Counted from the first letter of the stretch, positions 26,237-36,206 are shown. The stretch is 64,000 nucleotides of DNA from Natronobacillus azotifigens (GCF_026805325.1 NZ_JAPRAT010000002.1:1-64000); one strand, 5' to 3'. A program made the numbers and translations. Notes: generated by a model not told the origin, from the letters alone.

Positions 26237-26254
26237 TAGTTTTTTCGAATATAG

Positions 26255-26294
26255 AAAGAATGAACAAAAATTTATTTTGTTCATTCTTTTTTTT
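26255..26294. terminator. Terminator after xerD
   Basis: AAAGAATGAACAAAA pairs with TTTTGTTCATTCTTT across a short AT loop, ending in a run of eight T. Confidence 0.92.
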
Positions 26295-26355
26295 AGTTAT
26301 AAAATTTTCGTTTATGGAAAAAATATGAACATTACGTAATTGGAGGTTAGAAAAA

Positions 26356-27522
26356 ATGAAAAAAACCGTACTTCTTTTATTTGCTGTATTGTTTTTCGTA
26401 TCGAATCTATCGCTTTCTGCCAACGAGCAGAGTAAGGAACTTTCTTTCTCTGATGAAGCGAAAAGCGCTATTTTAATTGAAAGAGATACAGGGGAAATAT
26501 TATATCAAGATAATGCCGAAGAAATGTTACCACCAGCAAGTATGACAAAAATGATGACTCTGCTTCTCATTATGGAAGCGATTGAAGAAGGGAAGATAGC
26601 ACTTGATGAACAGGTAAGAGTTAGTGAATATGCGGCGTCTATGGGAGGTTCGCAGATCTTTCTTGAAGCCGGTGAAGAAATGTCTGTAGATGATTTGCTA
26701 AAGGCTATTGCTGTTGCTTCAGGTAATGACGCAAGTGTTGCTTTAGCAGAGAGAATTGCAGGAAGTGAACCAAGTTTTGTCGAGAAAATGAATCAAAAAG
26801 TAAAGAAACTGGGTTTAAAGAATACTAATTTTGCTAATACAACAGGTTTACCAGCAGAAAACCATTATTCTACTGCGCACGATATGGCGGTAATTGCGAG
26901 AGAATTATTGAAACACGAGAACATTACACAATATACAAGTATTTATGAAGACTATTTGCGAAAAGGAACGGAAGATGAATTCTGGTTAGTCAATACAAAT
27001 AGGCTAATAAAGTTTTATCAAGGGGTAGATGGTTTAAAAACAGGTTACACATCGAAAGCAAAATATTGTTTAACAGCAACTGCAAAAAAAGATGATATGC
27101 GTTTGGTTGCTGTTGTGATGGGAGCAGAAACTCCAAAGACAAGAAATCATATTATCAGTCAACTTTTGGATTATGGTTTTTCACAGTATAAAACAGAACA
27201 ACTCTTTACAAGAGGTGAAAAAGTAACCGACTTGTCCCTTCCTAAAGCAAATAAAGATCGTGTTGATGTAATTACAGAAGATGCCGTTTCCTTGTTACTA
27301 AAAAAAGGGGAAAGCAGTGAAGATATTACGACTGAACTTCACATGAGTAAAGAACTAGCATTACCATTAGAAGCAAATAGTGAAGTAGGGAAATTACTCA
27401 TAAAATTAGATGATCAAGTAATTTCAGAAACAAATTTATTAGTAGCAGAGGACCTAGAGCAAGCATCGCTTTGGCGACTAATTAAATATTCTTGGCGAGA
27501 ATTGTTGAAAAGCGGTAGGTAA
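26356..27522 (+). CDS. dacF: D-alanyl-D-alanine carboxypeptidase DacF
   Basis: A 388-residue penicillin-binding carboxypeptidase. Signal peptide to about residue 22 (LSLSANEQ). The S11 catalytic domain carries SMTK (nucleophile Ser and Lys), SGND, and KTGYT. The C-terminal PBP5-type domain covers ~275-365. A terminal amphipathic helix (LWRLIKYSWRELLKSGR) anchors it to the membrane. In B. subtilis the orthologue is made in the forespore under sigma-F and trims cortex stem peptides. Placement directly ahead of spoIIAA supports DacF over DacA. ATG start with TTGGAGG. Confidence 0.9.
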   Translation: MKKTVLLLFAVLFFVSNLSLSANEQSKELSFSDEAKSAILIERDTGEILYQDNAEEMLPPASMTKMMTLLLIMEAIEEGKIALDEQVRVSEYAASMGGSQIFLEAGEEMSVDDLLKAIAVASGNDASVALAERIAGSEPSFVEKMNQKVKKLGLKNTNFANTTGLPAENHYSTAHDMAVIARELLKHENITQYTSIYEDYLRKGTEDEFWLVNTNRLIKFYQGVDGLKTGYTSKAKYCLTATAKKDDMRLVAVVMGAETPKTRNHIISQLLDYGFSQYKTEQLFTRGEKVTDLSLPKANKDRVDVITEDAVSLLLKKGESSEDITTELHMSKELALPLEANSEVGKLLIKLDDQVISETNLLVAEDLEQASLWRLIKYSWRELLKSGR

Positions 27523-27560
27523 TTGAGCAAGAATTATTTTTTACACTAGTTTTGTCGAGT

Positions 27561-27590
27561 AGCAGGGATTGACAATGTAAAAAGAGAAAA
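27561..27590 (+). promoter_or_regulatory. Possible sigma-H promoter of the spoIIA operon
   Basis: AGGGATT followed 12-13 bases later by AGAGAAAA resembles the sigma-H pattern (AGGA-like -35, GAAT-like -10) expected before spoIIAA. The -10 match is imperfect, so it is tentative. Confidence 0.3.
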
Positions 27591-27626
27591 AAGTAGGGAA
27601 CAAAGGATAAAGAGGAGGAAGTTTAC

Positions 27627-27980
27627 GTGAGCTTATCAACAGAATTTACCATGAAGGAAAATGTCTTATTGGTTCGTTTGGCTGGTGAATTAGATCATCA
27701 CGAAGCAGAATTGTTAAAAGAAAAGTGGCAAAAGAAGATAAAAGATATGAGTGCAGAGCATATCATTTTAAATCTGGAACAGTTACATTTCATGGATAGT
27801 TCAGGCTTAGGCGTCATTTTAGGCCGTTATAAAGAAATGAAACAACAAGGCGGTGAAATGGTCGTCTGTTCCATATCACCAACAGTAAAACGTTTGTTTG
27901 ATTTATCGGGCTTATTCAAAATTATTCGCTTGGAGGAAAATGAGGCATTCGCACTCATTCATTTGGGGGTGGCGTCATGA
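27627..27980 (+). CDS. spoIIAA: Anti-sigma-F factor antagonist SpoIIAA
   Basis: A 117-residue STAS-domain protein. [14 protein letters not shown] contains the regulatory serine (Ser58, the first Ser of DSSG) that SpoIIAB phosphorylates and SpoIIE dephosphorylates. The unphosphorylated form frees sigma-F in the forespore. GTG start with AGAGGAGG nine bases upstream. First gene of the tricistronic spoIIA operon; its TGA overlaps the spoIIAB ATG. Confidence 0.95.
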   Translation: MSLSTEFTMKENVLLVRLAGELDHHEAELLKEKWQKKIKDMSAEHIILNLEQLHFMDSSGLGVILGRYKEMKQQGGEMVVCSISPTVKRLFDLSGLFKIIRLEENEAFALIHLGVAS

Positions 27981-28417
27981 AAAATTCTATGCGCGTATCC
28001 TTTAGCAGTGTAAGTTCCAATGAATCATTTGCGCGGGTGACGATCGCTTCATTCATCGCTCCATTAGATCCAACAATGGATGAATTAACGGAAGTGAAAA
28101 CCGTTGTTTCTGAAGCTGTCACAAATGCGATTATACATGGATATGAAAAAGCGGAGGACGAAATCGTAACATTATCTTGCTCTATTGACGACAATATCGT
28201 AGAAATCACAATTGAAGACACTGGTATTGGAATTTCTAATATTGACGAAGCCATTCAGCCTCTTTATACGTCAAAACCAGAGTTAGAAAGATCCGGCATG
28301 GGCTTTACCATAATGGAAAACTTTATGGATAAAGTAGAAATCGAGTCGGCTCCTGGACAAGGAACGACAGTAAAGTTAATCAAAGAATTTCAATCCACAC
28401 GAAGTTTGTGCAACTAA
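27977..28417 (+). CDS. spoIIAB: Anti-sigma-F factor and kinase SpoIIAB
   Basis: A 146-residue GHKL-fold serine kinase. The N box is [11 protein letters not shown], the G1 box EDTGIGI and the G2 box GMGFTIM. It binds and inhibits sigma-F, and phosphorylates SpoIIAA. Length equals that of the B. subtilis protein. Four-base overlap with spoIIAA; 15 bp separate it from sigF. Confidence 0.95.
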   Translation: MKNSMRVSFSSVSSNESFARVTIASFIAPLDPTMDELTEVKTVVSEAVTNAIIHGYEKAEDEIVTLSCSIDDNIVEITIEDTGIGISNIDEAIQPLYTSKPELERSGMGFTIMENFMDKVEIESAPGQGTTVKLIKEFQSTRSLCN

Positions 28418-28432
28418 AGGCGGCTACGTAAA

Positions 28433-29182
28433 ATGGATATGAAACAATCCAAGACAAGTAAACAGTTAACAGACGAAGAGGTAAAGAGGTATCTTCGTCA
28501 AAGTCAAGAAGGGGATCAACAAGCAAAAGATATATTGGTGGAACGTAATGTTCGACTTGTGTGGTCAGTCGTACAACGTTTTATCAATCGGGGCTATGAC
28601 CCGGATGATCTGTTTCAAATTGGTTGTATTGGTTTACTAAAATCAATTGACAAGTTTGATTTAAGTTATGATGTACGCTTTTCCACCTATGCTGTTCCTA
28701 TGATCATTGGTGAAATTCAGCGGTTTATTCGCGATGACGGTAGTATAAAAGTTAGTCGTTCCCTAAAAGAAATTGGTCATAAAATTCGAAGGAAAAGAGA
28801 TGAACTTTCCAAGAAATTTGGCCGATCTCCAACGGTAAGCGAGATAGCGAGTGAATTAGACATTACCGTGGAGGAAGTTGTTCATGCGCAAGAAGCTATT
28901 CGAGCGCCTCATTCTATTCATGAAACGGTATATGAAAATGACGGTGATCCAATTACGCTATTAGATCAAATTTCTGAAACCGACACGAATTGGTTTGATA
29001 AAATTACTTTACAGGAAACCATTTCAGAGCTTGATTCAAGAGAACGCTTAATCGTTTATCTGCGTTATTATCAAGATCAAACACAATCAGAAGTTGCCAA
29101 GCGTTTGGGAATATCACAAGTTCAAGTATCTCGTTTAGAGAAGAAAATATTGGCCTGGATGAAAAATCAAATAAGTGTCTGA
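28433..29182 (+). CDS. sigF: Forespore sigma factor F
   Basis: A 249-residue sigma-70 group protein. Region 2 carries DDLFQIGCIGLLKSIDKFD and RFSTYAVPMIIGEIQRFIRDDG. Region 3 follows, and region 4 has the helix-turn-helix QSEVAKRLGISQVQVSRLEKK. It directs the first forespore-specific programme. The ATG at 28433 follows AAAGGCGG. It ends the operon; the spoVA genes that follow in B. subtilis are missing up to spoVAF. Confidence 0.95.
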   Translation: MDMKQSKTSKQLTDEEVKRYLRQSQEGDQQAKDILVERNVRLVWSVVQRFINRGYDPDDLFQIGCIGLLKSIDKFDLSYDVRFSTYAVPMIIGEIQRFIRDDGSIKVSRSLKEIGHKIRRKRDELSKKFGRSPTVSEIASELDITVEEVVHAQEAIRAPHSIHETVYENDGDPITLLDQISETDTNWFDKITLQETISELDSRERLIVYLRYYQDQTQSEVAKRLGISQVQVSRLEKKILAWMKNQISV

Positions 29183-29195
29183 GAAAACGAAAATG

Positions 29196-29240
29196 CTTCC
29201 CTTAAGTATTCATTAAGCCAAAACTTTTGGGGAGTTTTTT
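29196..29240 (+). terminator. Probable terminator of the spoIIA operon
   Basis: CTTCCC (29196-29201) can pair with GGGGAG (29229-29234), with a nested CTTAA/TTAAG helix, followed by TTTTTT. The stem is imperfect. Confidence 0.5.
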
Positions 29241-29285
29241 CTCTATTTATTTGATAATCTGTTGTACAAAAGTTAGAACCCCAGT

Positions 29286-29442
29286 TTATCCTGGAGCAAC
29301 CGTCCGTAAGACTCCCACTTCAAAACAACGAGAAAAACAAGTTGTTTAAGTGGGAGTAACGGACGCTAGCACCCCGAATGGTTCAACTAACAATCAGTGG
29401 GGGAATAGCTAAAAACCCCCGCTGATTGAAGTTTCACTTTAT
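29286..29442 (+). repeat. Interspersed ~180-bp structured repeat, copy 6 (middle deleted)
   Basis: Both hairpins are intact, but the segment with the two CCTTTAGG boxes is missing: GGTTCAA runs directly into CTAACAATCAGTG. Bounded by TTAT on both sides. It occupies the place where spoVAA-AE would be expected. Confidence 0.92.
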
Positions 29443-29458
29443 CGTTCTTAAATGATAC

Positions 29459-29488
29459 GCATAACTTTCTCATGTTTATTCCATACTA
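29459..29488 (+). promoter_or_regulatory. Sigma-G-type promoter of spoVAF
   Basis: GCATA (29459-29463), an 18-bp spacer and CATACTA (29482-29488) match the forespore sigma-G/sigma-F consensus, 72 bp before the spoVAF start. Confidence 0.6.
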
Positions 29489-29559
29489 TAAAAGAATTAT
29501 GTAAATAGGAATAACCACATCAAATATTACTTTACTAGTGGTATGAGAGAGGGCATTTT

Positions 29560-31029
29560 ATGAAAAGAAGAAAAACGAACGACTTGAAGTTGGAAAGAAT
29601 CGATGACGTACAATCTTACATGGAAACTAGGGTTGGAGTAGGAACATCATTTGATGTTGGATTTCGTGAAGTCATTATACTAAAAAAGAAAGTACAGTTA
29701 TACTATTTAAACGGATTAAATGACACGCCGGTAGTTGTCGAATTGTTAAAAAAATTAATTTCCATCAATGATGAAGAATCTAACCAAGACGAATTACCGT
29801 TAATTGTTAAAAACCGTCTGGTGCATCAGCAAGTGGAAGAAATTGATGAGATAGGAAAAGCGGTTACTCAATTATTATCTGGTCTAATTTTAATATTTGT
29901 TGATGGTTACGAGCAAACGTTTGTTGTTGATGTCAGAAGTTATCCTGGTAGAGGACCTGAAGAACCAGATACAGAGCGAGTTGTACGAGGATCACGTGAT
30001 GGTTATACAGAAAATATTATTGAGAACACGGGTTTAACAAGGCGTAGAGTTAGGGATGAACGTCTACGTAATGAAATTTTTCAAGTTGGAGATCGATCAA
30101 AAACAGACGTATGTATATCGTATATTCAAGATGTAGCAGATCCAGGACTTGTAGAAATGCTCAAAAATGAAATTCAGGCGATTGATACAACCGGATTATC
30201 AATGGCGGATAAAACATTAGAAGAATATTTAGTCCATCAAGGTTTTAATCCCTTTCCGTTGGTGCGATATACGGAAAGGCCGGATGTAGCATCCAATCAT
30301 TTATTCGAAGGACATATTTTGGTGATGGTAGATACTTCTCCGAGTATGATTATTACACCGACTACCTTTTTTCATCATGTTCAACATGCAGAAGAATATC
30401 GTCAATCACCGGTTATCGGTTCGTTTATTCGTTGGATACGTTTTTTAGGGATCTTTGTTTCGGTCTTTCTATTACCTTTTTGGTATATTCTGTCTAACCA
30501 ACCAGAATTGTTACCAGAGGGCCTTGAATTTATTGGACCTTCTGATGAAGGAAGTATTCCTTTATTCGCTCAAATAATTATTGCGGATATTGGGATCGAG
30601 TTTCTAAGGATGGCAGCTATCCATACACCAACACCTCTAGCGACTGCGATGGGTTTGATTGCAGCTGTTTTGATTGGAGATATCGCTATTACAGTTGGTC
30701 TATTTACGGCTGAAGTTATCTTGTATGTAGCAGCAGCAACTATTGGTTCTTATGCTACACCAAGTTATGAGTTGAGTATTGCGAACAAATTAACCAGAGT
30801 ATTATTGATTCTATTAGCTGCGACATTAGGAGTTAAAGGCTTTGTTGTTGGTATTACTATCTATTTACTAGCATTAACGAAAACATCGTCGCTAAATACT
30901 CCCTATTTTTGGCCATTTATGCCATTTAATTTTCGAGCAATGCTTCAGATTTTATTTCGGTTTTCCGTTCCAGCATCTCAATCAAGACCAAGTGTTGTGC
31001 ACCCGAAAAGTATTAAAAGACAATCCTAA
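29560..31029 (+). CDS. spoVAF: Spore germination protein SpoVAF (GerA family)
   Basis: A 489-residue GerA-type membrane protein. A soluble N-terminal region (~1-285) contains RSYPGRGPEEPDTERVVRGSRDGY-like sequence typical of the A subunits, then VMVDTSPSMIITP. Five or so membrane helices fill ~285-470 (for example FLGIFVSVFLLPFWYI and ILLILLAATLGVKGFVVG). In B. subtilis SpoVAF sits with SpoVAEa at the spore inner membrane and amplifies germination. Here it stands alone between a repeat and lysA with its own sigma-G-type promoter; spoVAA-AE are absent from this site. Confidence 0.88.
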   Translation: MKRRKTNDLKLERIDDVQSYMETRVGVGTSFDVGFREVIILKKKVQLYYLNGLNDTPVVVELLKKLISINDEESNQDELPLIVKNRLVHQQVEEIDEIGKAVTQLLSGLILIFVDGYEQTFVVDVRSYPGRGPEEPDTERVVRGSRDGYTENIIENTGLTRRRVRDERLRNEIFQVGDRSKTDVCISYIQDVADPGLVEMLKNEIQAIDTTGLSMADKTLEEYLVHQGFNPFPLVRYTERPDVASNHLFEGHILVMVDTSPSMIITPTTFFHHVQHAEEYRQSPVIGSFIRWIRFLGIFVSVFLLPFWYILSNQPELLPEGLEFIGPSDEGSIPLFAQIIIADIGIEFLRMAAIHTPTPLATAMGLIAAVLIGDIAITVGLFTAEVILYVAAATIGSYATPSYELSIANKLTRVLLILLAATLGVKGFVVGITIYLLALTKTSSLNTPYFWPFMPFNFRAMLQILFRFSVPASQSRPSVVHPKSIKRQS

Positions 31030-31105
31030 CTTGGCAGTTGAATAGTACCCTTAGTTGTGGTAAATTAATTTTATTCAAAAAAATAATCTTCGAGCGTATT
31101 TATTG

Positions 31106-31165
31106 AAATCCCTTCCTATTATCGATCGTAATCGTTATTATATGGGAGGGGGTTTTCATTTTTGT
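31106..31165 (+). terminator. Terminator between spoVAF and lysA
   Basis: AAATCCCTTCC (31106-31116) pairs over eleven positions, with two G-U wobbles, with GGAGGGGGTTT (31145-31155), followed by a T-rich tail. Confidence 0.7.
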
Positions 31166-31215
31166 TGATTAAAAACGAGCACTGTCAAAAGTCTTAATAT
31201 AAAGGGGGGATTTTG

Positions 31216-32514
31216 GTGAATAAACAACTAGAGATAAATGAAAAAGGTCACTTAACAGTTGGAGGCGTTGATACTACCTACTTGGCTGATAAATATAGTA
31301 CACCCCTTTTTGTTTATGATGTCACCAAAATTAGGGAGAATGCGCGAGCTTTCGTAGAAACGTTCGCTTCACTTGGTGTTAAAGCACAAGTTGCATATGC
31401 GAGTAAAGCTTTTTCATCTATAGCTATGTTACAAGTAGCGAAGCAAGAAAATCTAAGTCTAGATGTTGTTTCCCAAGGAGAATTGTATACAGCACTTCAA
31501 GCAGAGTTTCCTGTAGAGAAAATACACTTACATGGAAATAATAAAAATCGTGAAGAGTTGGAAATGGCGATTCAACATAATATCGGTTGTATCGTTATTG
31601 ATAATTTTCATGAAATTGATTTATTAACAGATATACTAGCAAACTACGAAAAAGAAGTTGATGTGTTGTTACGTGTCACTCCGGGCATTGAAGCACATAC
31701 ACATGATTATATTCTAACAGGTAATGAAGATTCTAAATTCGGTTTTGATATAGCGAATGGACAGGCAGAGAAAGCATTTCGTCTCTTGAACCAGAAAGAT
31801 AGAATTCATCTTAAGGGACTACACTGTCATATTGGTTCCCAAATTTTTGAAACGGATGGATTTATTATGGCGATCCGTCGCTTGTTCGATACCCTTGCTG
31901 ATTGGAAGCGGAAATATCAATTTGAAGCAAATGTATTGAACCTTGGTGGAGGATTTGGTATCCGGTATACAAACGAAGATGACCCGTTACCGTTGAATGA
32001 ATACGTACGAGCATTGGTAACAGAAATTAAAAAGCAAGTCACTATCCATCAGATGGATGTTCCGGAAATATGGATTGAACCAGGTCGTGCAATTGTCGGC
32101 AATACTGCAGTTACGTTATATAGTGTAGGTTCTAAAAAAGAAATTCCAGAAGTTCGTAACTATATTGCTGTAGATGGCGGCATGACCGATAATATTCGAC
32201 CAGCACTGTACCAAGCGAAGTACGATGCTATTTTAGCAAATAAAGCTGATCAACCAAATACGTATACAACATCGGTTGCTGGTAAATGTTGTGAATCTGG
32301 TGATATGTTAATGTGGGATCTGTTATTGCCTTCGGTTGAGTCTGGTGATATACTTGCAGTATTTAGCACAGGTGCTTATGGCTATTCGATGTCTAGTCAT
32401 TATAATCGCTTTCCAAAAGCTGCTGTCGTATTTATTGAGAATGATAAAGATACATTGGTGATTAGACGAGAAACATATCAAGATTTAGTGCGAAATGACT
32501 TATCTTACGAATAA
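31216..32514 (+). CDS. lysA: Diaminopimelate decarboxylase
   Basis: A 432-residue PLP enzyme for the last step of lysine synthesis. PLP-binding lysine in VAYASKAFSS, HIGSQ, LGGGFGI, GRAIVG, and the active-site CCESGD near the C terminus. GTG 31216 was chosen over TTG 31213 because GGGGGGA lies five bases ahead of it. Its place after spoVAF and before ppiB is as in B. subtilis. No lysine riboswitch is visible in the 180-bp leader. Confidence 0.93.
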   Translation: MNKQLEINEKGHLTVGGVDTTYLADKYSTPLFVYDVTKIRENARAFVETFASLGVKAQVAYASKAFSSIAMLQVAKQENLSLDVVSQGELYTALQAEFPVEKIHLHGNNKNREELEMAIQHNIGCIVIDNFHEIDLLTDILANYEKEVDVLLRVTPGIEAHTHDYILTGNEDSKFGFDIANGQAEKAFRLLNQKDRIHLKGLHCHIGSQIFETDGFIMAIRRLFDTLADWKRKYQFEANVLNLGGGFGIRYTNEDDPLPLNEYVRALVTEIKKQVTIHQMDVPEIWIEPGRAIVGNTAVTLYSVGSKKEIPEVRNYIAVDGGMTDNIRPALYQAKYDAILANKADQPNTYTTSVAGKCCESGDMLMWDLLLPSVESGDILAVFSTGAYGYSMSSHYNRFPKAAVVFIENDKDTLVIRRETYQDLVRNDLSYE

Positions 32515-32529
32515 TAGGAGGAAATACGA

Positions 32530-32964
32530 ATGAAACAAGCAATAATAACGTTTGAGAACGGTGAAAAAATTGTAATCGAAATGTATGAAGATGCTGCACC
32601 TAAAACAGTAGAGAATTTTGAGAAGCTTGCGAATAGTGGTTTTTATGATGGAGTAACTTTCCACCGTGTGATTCCAGGATTTGTTGCCCAAGGTGGAGAT
32701 CCAACGGGAACTGGAGCTGGTGGACCAGGGTACTCGATTAAATGTGAAACAGCTGGAAATCCACACAAACATGTCGCAGGGTCTTTATCCATGGCACATG
32801 CAGGGAAAGATACAGGTGGCAGTCAATTCTTTTTGGTTCATGAACCACAACCACATTTAGACGGTGTGCATACTGTATTCGGACAAGTAGTAGAAGGAAT
32901 GGATGTAGTCCTACGTATTCAGCAAGGTGATGTTATGGAAAAAGTCGTTGTTGAAGAAAAATAA
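32530..32964 (+). CDS. ppiB: Peptidyl-prolyl cis-trans isomerase B (cyclophilin)
   Basis: A 144-residue cytoplasmic cyclophilin. Active-site segment [19 protein letters not shown], then [14 protein letters not shown] and [12 protein letters not shown]. No signal peptide. Ribosome site AGGAGGAAA. It follows lysA by 15 bp and is probably in the same transcript. In B. subtilis the ribDEAHT operon follows; here only ribT does. Confidence 0.94.
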   Translation: MKQAIITFENGEKIVIEMYEDAAPKTVENFEKLANSGFYDGVTFHRVIPGFVAQGGDPTGTGAGGPGYSIKCETAGNPHKHVAGSLSMAHAGKDTGGSQFFLVHEPQPHLDGVHTVFGQVVEGMDVVLRIQQGDVMEKVVVEEK

Positions 32965-33124
32965 GCAAGAAATCGTTAATTGTTTTACCTATATTTCGTA
33001 ATTACACCAACGATCACATTTATGAATGACACATAACTAACCATTCCAAAAAAGTTAATAAGATTGATGAACCTTTTGTAATACTCAACATAAACTTACT
33101 ATTACTTAAGTTCTAATCTGGTGA

Positions 33125-33490
<366 letters not shown>

Positions 33491-33514
33491 AACTTTTTCA
33501 ATAATGATTTCTAG

Positions 33515-33546
33515 AATGCCACAGTGTCCATCGCTGTGGTATTTTC
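33515..33546 (+). terminator. Terminator after ribT
   Basis: AATGCCACAG pairs with CTGTGGTATT (one G-U), followed by a short T tract. Confidence 0.7.
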
Positions 33547-33658
33547 ATTAGACGAGTAGAGCATTATTGTAGCGAGACGAACAAATGATACCGTACTTGC
33601 AAAAGGTATATATGATACAATAGTTACGAATTCTAACCAATTTAAAGGGGAAACCAAT

Positions 33659-34405
33659 ATGCATCAAGCTATCTATCATGTTAAGTTAGAAGGCTTTGAA
33701 GGGCCGTTAGATTTACTTTTACATCTTGTGAATCGTTATGAAATTGATATTTATGATATTCCTGTATCAGAAATAACGGAGCAATATATGTATTACATAC
33801 AAACAATGCAACAACTTGAGCTGAACATTGCTAGTGAGTATTTAGTAATGGCTGCTACTTTATTGGCGATTAAGAGTTCCTTATTACTTCCTAATCAAGA
33901 GCTGATCGATGATGGAGAAGAATATGAAGAAGATCCTCGCGAGGAACTTATTAATCGTCTGATCGAATACCGTAAGTATAAAGAAGCTGCTGGACAGTTA
34001 AAGGAAAAAGAAGATGATGAACAATCTATTTTTACGCGTGCTCCCGAAAAAATTTCTTTGGATAAAGAAGAACAGCGCCCGATGCTCGATGGAAATGGTA
34101 GCATTTACGATATGTTGGCAGCTATGCAGCAAGTATTTGAACGAAAGAAATGGAATCGTCCACTTGCAACAACGATTGAGCGTAGTGAAATTCCGATAAA
34201 ACAACGGATGGAGGAAGTTTTGGATCAAATTAAAACTAGTAAAGACGGTATCGTTTTTGACGATCTGTTTCCTTACCCAACACGCTCTTATATTGTTATT
34301 ACATTTATGGCAGTACTAGAACTTATGAAGAATAATCAAATCTATTGCCAACAAGAGCATGCGTTCGATCAATTAATTTTATATAACAGGGGGCATCAGG
34401 TGTGA
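33659..34405 (+). CDS. scpA: Segregation and condensation protein ScpA (kleisin)
   Basis: A 248-residue kleisin that bridges the SMC heads. N-terminal helix with EGFEGPLDLLLHLVNRYEIDIYDIPV and ITEQYMYYI; acidic central linker (~85-135), and C-terminal winged helix ending FDQLILYNRG. ATG with AAAGGGG upstream. The GTG of scpB overlaps its TGA, so the pair is translationally coupled. Confidence 0.94.
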   Translation: MHQAIYHVKLEGFEGPLDLLLHLVNRYEIDIYDIPVSEITEQYMYYIQTMQQLELNIASEYLVMAATLLAIKSSLLLPNQELIDDGEEYEEDPREELINRLIEYRKYKEAAGQLKEKEDDEQSIFTRAPEKISLDKEEQRPMLDGNGSIYDMLAAMQQVFERKKWNRPLATTIERSEIPIKQRMEEVLDQIKTSKDGIVFDDLFPYPTRSYIVITFMAVLELMKNNQIYCQQEHAFDQLILYNRGHQV

Positions 34406-35007
34406 ATTTAAATGAATATAAAGCCATTCTTGAAGGATTGTTATTCGCAGCTGGAACAGATGGGCTAACGATAAAACAAGTTTCCAATGTTTTGGATATC
34501 GACTATGTAACAGTACGTCATATTATTGACGAATTAAAATACGATTATGAGCGTACAGATCGAGGTATTAACATGATCGAATCTGAGGAAATCTTTTATT
34601 TAGCGACTAAACCAGAGTATGCTAGTTATTTTAAAAAATTACTAGCAGCACCACAAGCTTCTAAGCTCTCACAAGCCAGTTTAGAAACACTTGCGATCGT
34701 TGCTTACAATCAACCGATTACAAGAGTAGAGGTTGAAGAGATTCGAGGGGTAAAAAGTGATCGTCCTATTCAAACTTTGGTATCACGTGCCTTGATCGAG
34801 GAGGTTGGCAGAAAAGAGGGGGTAGGTAGACCAATGATGTTTGGAACAACGATTGATTTCCTTACTTATTTTGGTCTAAAGTCTATTGATGAATTACCTC
34901 CATTACTAGAAGATTTTGATGATATTAATATCGAACAGGAAGCTGATTTATTTTTATCAAATCGAAACCAAGACTCAGATAATGCTGTACAAGAACAAGA
35001 GGACTAA
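34402..35007 (+). CDS. scpB: Segregation and condensation protein ScpB
   Basis: A 201-residue protein of two winged helices: residues ~4-80 and ~84-165, with LSQASLETLAIVAYNQPITRVEVEEIRGV as the signature. It dimerises and wraps the ScpA linker in the SMC condensin. The acidic C-terminal tail is typical. GTG start overlaps the end of scpA; ribosome site GGGGG inside scpA. The stop codon is inside a terminator hairpin. Confidence 0.94.
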   Translation: MNLNEYKAILEGLLFAAGTDGLTIKQVSNVLDIDYVTVRHIIDELKYDYERTDRGINMIESEEIFYLATKPEYASYFKKLLAAPQASKLSQASLETLAIVAYNQPITRVEVEEIRGVKSDRPIQTLVSRALIEEVGRKEGVGRPMMFGTTIDFLTYFGLKSIDELPPLLEDFDDINIEQEADLFLSNRNQDSDNAVQEQED

Positions 35008-35027
35008 AATGCGTTCTCTTTTTTTTG
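34998..35027 (+). terminator. Terminator at the end of scpB
   Basis: AGAGGAC (34998-35004) pairs with GTTCTCT (35013-35019) with one wobble, followed by TTTTTTT. The scpB stop TAA lies at the edge of the loop. Confidence 0.8.
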
Positions 35028-35308
35028 TATGTTTCTTTGAAAATGGATAATAAAATAGTTATACTCCTCTGATTCTATCTATTTAATCCCAAAATGGATT
35101 AAAGGTTAAATGTATATACTGGACCTCTATCTGCCGTGTAAATAGATAGATGCTCCTCATGAAATCAAATGTATCAAAAATAAAACCTCACAATAATCAA
35201 TAACCTCTAATGACGACAAAGAATCATCATGAATTAAACGAAAAAAATCATATACATGTCCAATTCGCATAAGATGTAACAGACAGAATTGTGAGAGGAT
35301 TGAAGAAT
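35028..35308. other. Intergenic region before dacB
   Basis: No supported gene. A tentative sigma-E promoter for dacB lies at 35248-35275: TCATATA, 13 bases, then CATAAGAT, which resembles the KMATATT and CATACAHT elements. Sigma-E control would fit the known mother-cell expression of dacB in B. subtilis. Confidence 0.35.
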
Positions 35309-36205
35309 ATGAAATCACTAAAGCTATTAATGATTGGATGTATTTGTCTAACCTTACTTTTACCAGGTAATGTTTTAGCAAGGCCAGGTGTTTCAGCAGA
35401 ACAAGCCATATTAATTGATCAGGCTACAGGCGAAATTCTATATGAAAAAGATGCAAAAAAACCACAATTGATTGCAAGTATTACCAAAATCATGACTGCA
35501 TTGCTAGCAATTGAATCAGGGATGTTGGACGAGCATGTAAAAGTTAGTAGAAATGCAATCATGACTGAAGGTTCATCGATTTACTTAGTAGAGAACGAAG
35601 AAATTAAATTATTAGACCTTGTGTATGGTCTAATGCTTCGTTCAGGTAATGATGCGGCGGTTGCAATAGCGGAACATGTAGGTGGAAGTGTTGAGGGTTT
35701 CGTCTATTTAATGAACGAAAAAGCCGCATGGCTAGGAATGACAGATTCAAGTTTTGAAAACCCCCACGGATTAGATTCAGAAAAACATTATTCAACAGCG
35801 TATGATATGGCCTTACTAACAAAATACGCGATGAATAATCCGGAATTTGCTCAGATTACTGGGGAAAAATCATTTCGATCTGATAATAGAACTTATGCTT
35901 GGGGAAATAAGAATAAATTATTAACCTCTTATTATAGCTATACGATTGGTGGAAAAACAGGTTATACGAAAGCCGCTGGAAGAACATTAGTTTCTATAGC
36001 TGAAAAAGATGGGATAACTCTAATTGCGGTAACGCTGAACGATCCTAACGATTGGCAAGATCACATTCGTTTGTTTGATTGGGGTTTTAATCAAGTAGAA
36101 TCGACAGCGCTAGCCTCCAACTATACAGATGAAGACTTAGAAAGTGATGATACATTATTTGAACAAGTGATAAAGCTTTTTAAACAGATAGTTGGTGTCG
36201 TTTAA
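35309..36205 (+). CDS. dacB: Sporulation D-alanyl-D-alanine carboxypeptidase DacB-like, short form
   Basis: A 298-residue S11 carboxypeptidase. Signal peptide to about residue 25 ([10 protein letters not shown]), catalytic SITK, SGND and KTGYT in order. It ends soon after the catalytic domain and lacks the long C-terminal domain that brings B. subtilis DacB to 382 residues as I recall. The start at 35309 ([10 protein letters not shown]) follows AGAGGAT at a normal distance; the frame start at 35291 would put the ribosome site inside the gene. Position ahead of spmAB identifies it as DacB, which controls cortex cross-linking. Confidence 0.85.
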   Translation: MKSLKLLMIGCICLTLLLPGNVLARPGVSAEQAILIDQATGEILYEKDAKKPQLIASITKIMTALLAIESGMLDEHVKVSRNAIMTEGSSIYLVENEEIKLLDLVYGLMLRSGNDAAVAIAEHVGGSVEGFVYLMNEKAAWLGMTDSSFENPHGLDSEKHYSTAYDMALLTKYAMNNPEFAQITGEKSFRSDNRTYAWGNKNKLLTSYYSYTIGGKTGYTKAAGRTLVSIAEKDGITLIAVTLNDPNDWQDHIRLFDWGFNQVESTALASNYTDEDLESDDTLFEQVIKLFKQIVGVV

Positions 36206-36206
36206 A

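Noticed and set aside
31030..31215. Lysine riboswitch or T-box before lysA
   Set aside because: Searched by eye for conserved aptamer blocks and a T-box sequence; none present. Only a terminator was found.
35157..35381. 74-codon minus-strand frame before and into dacB
   Set aside because: Overlaps the dacB start and signal peptide; no ribosome site.
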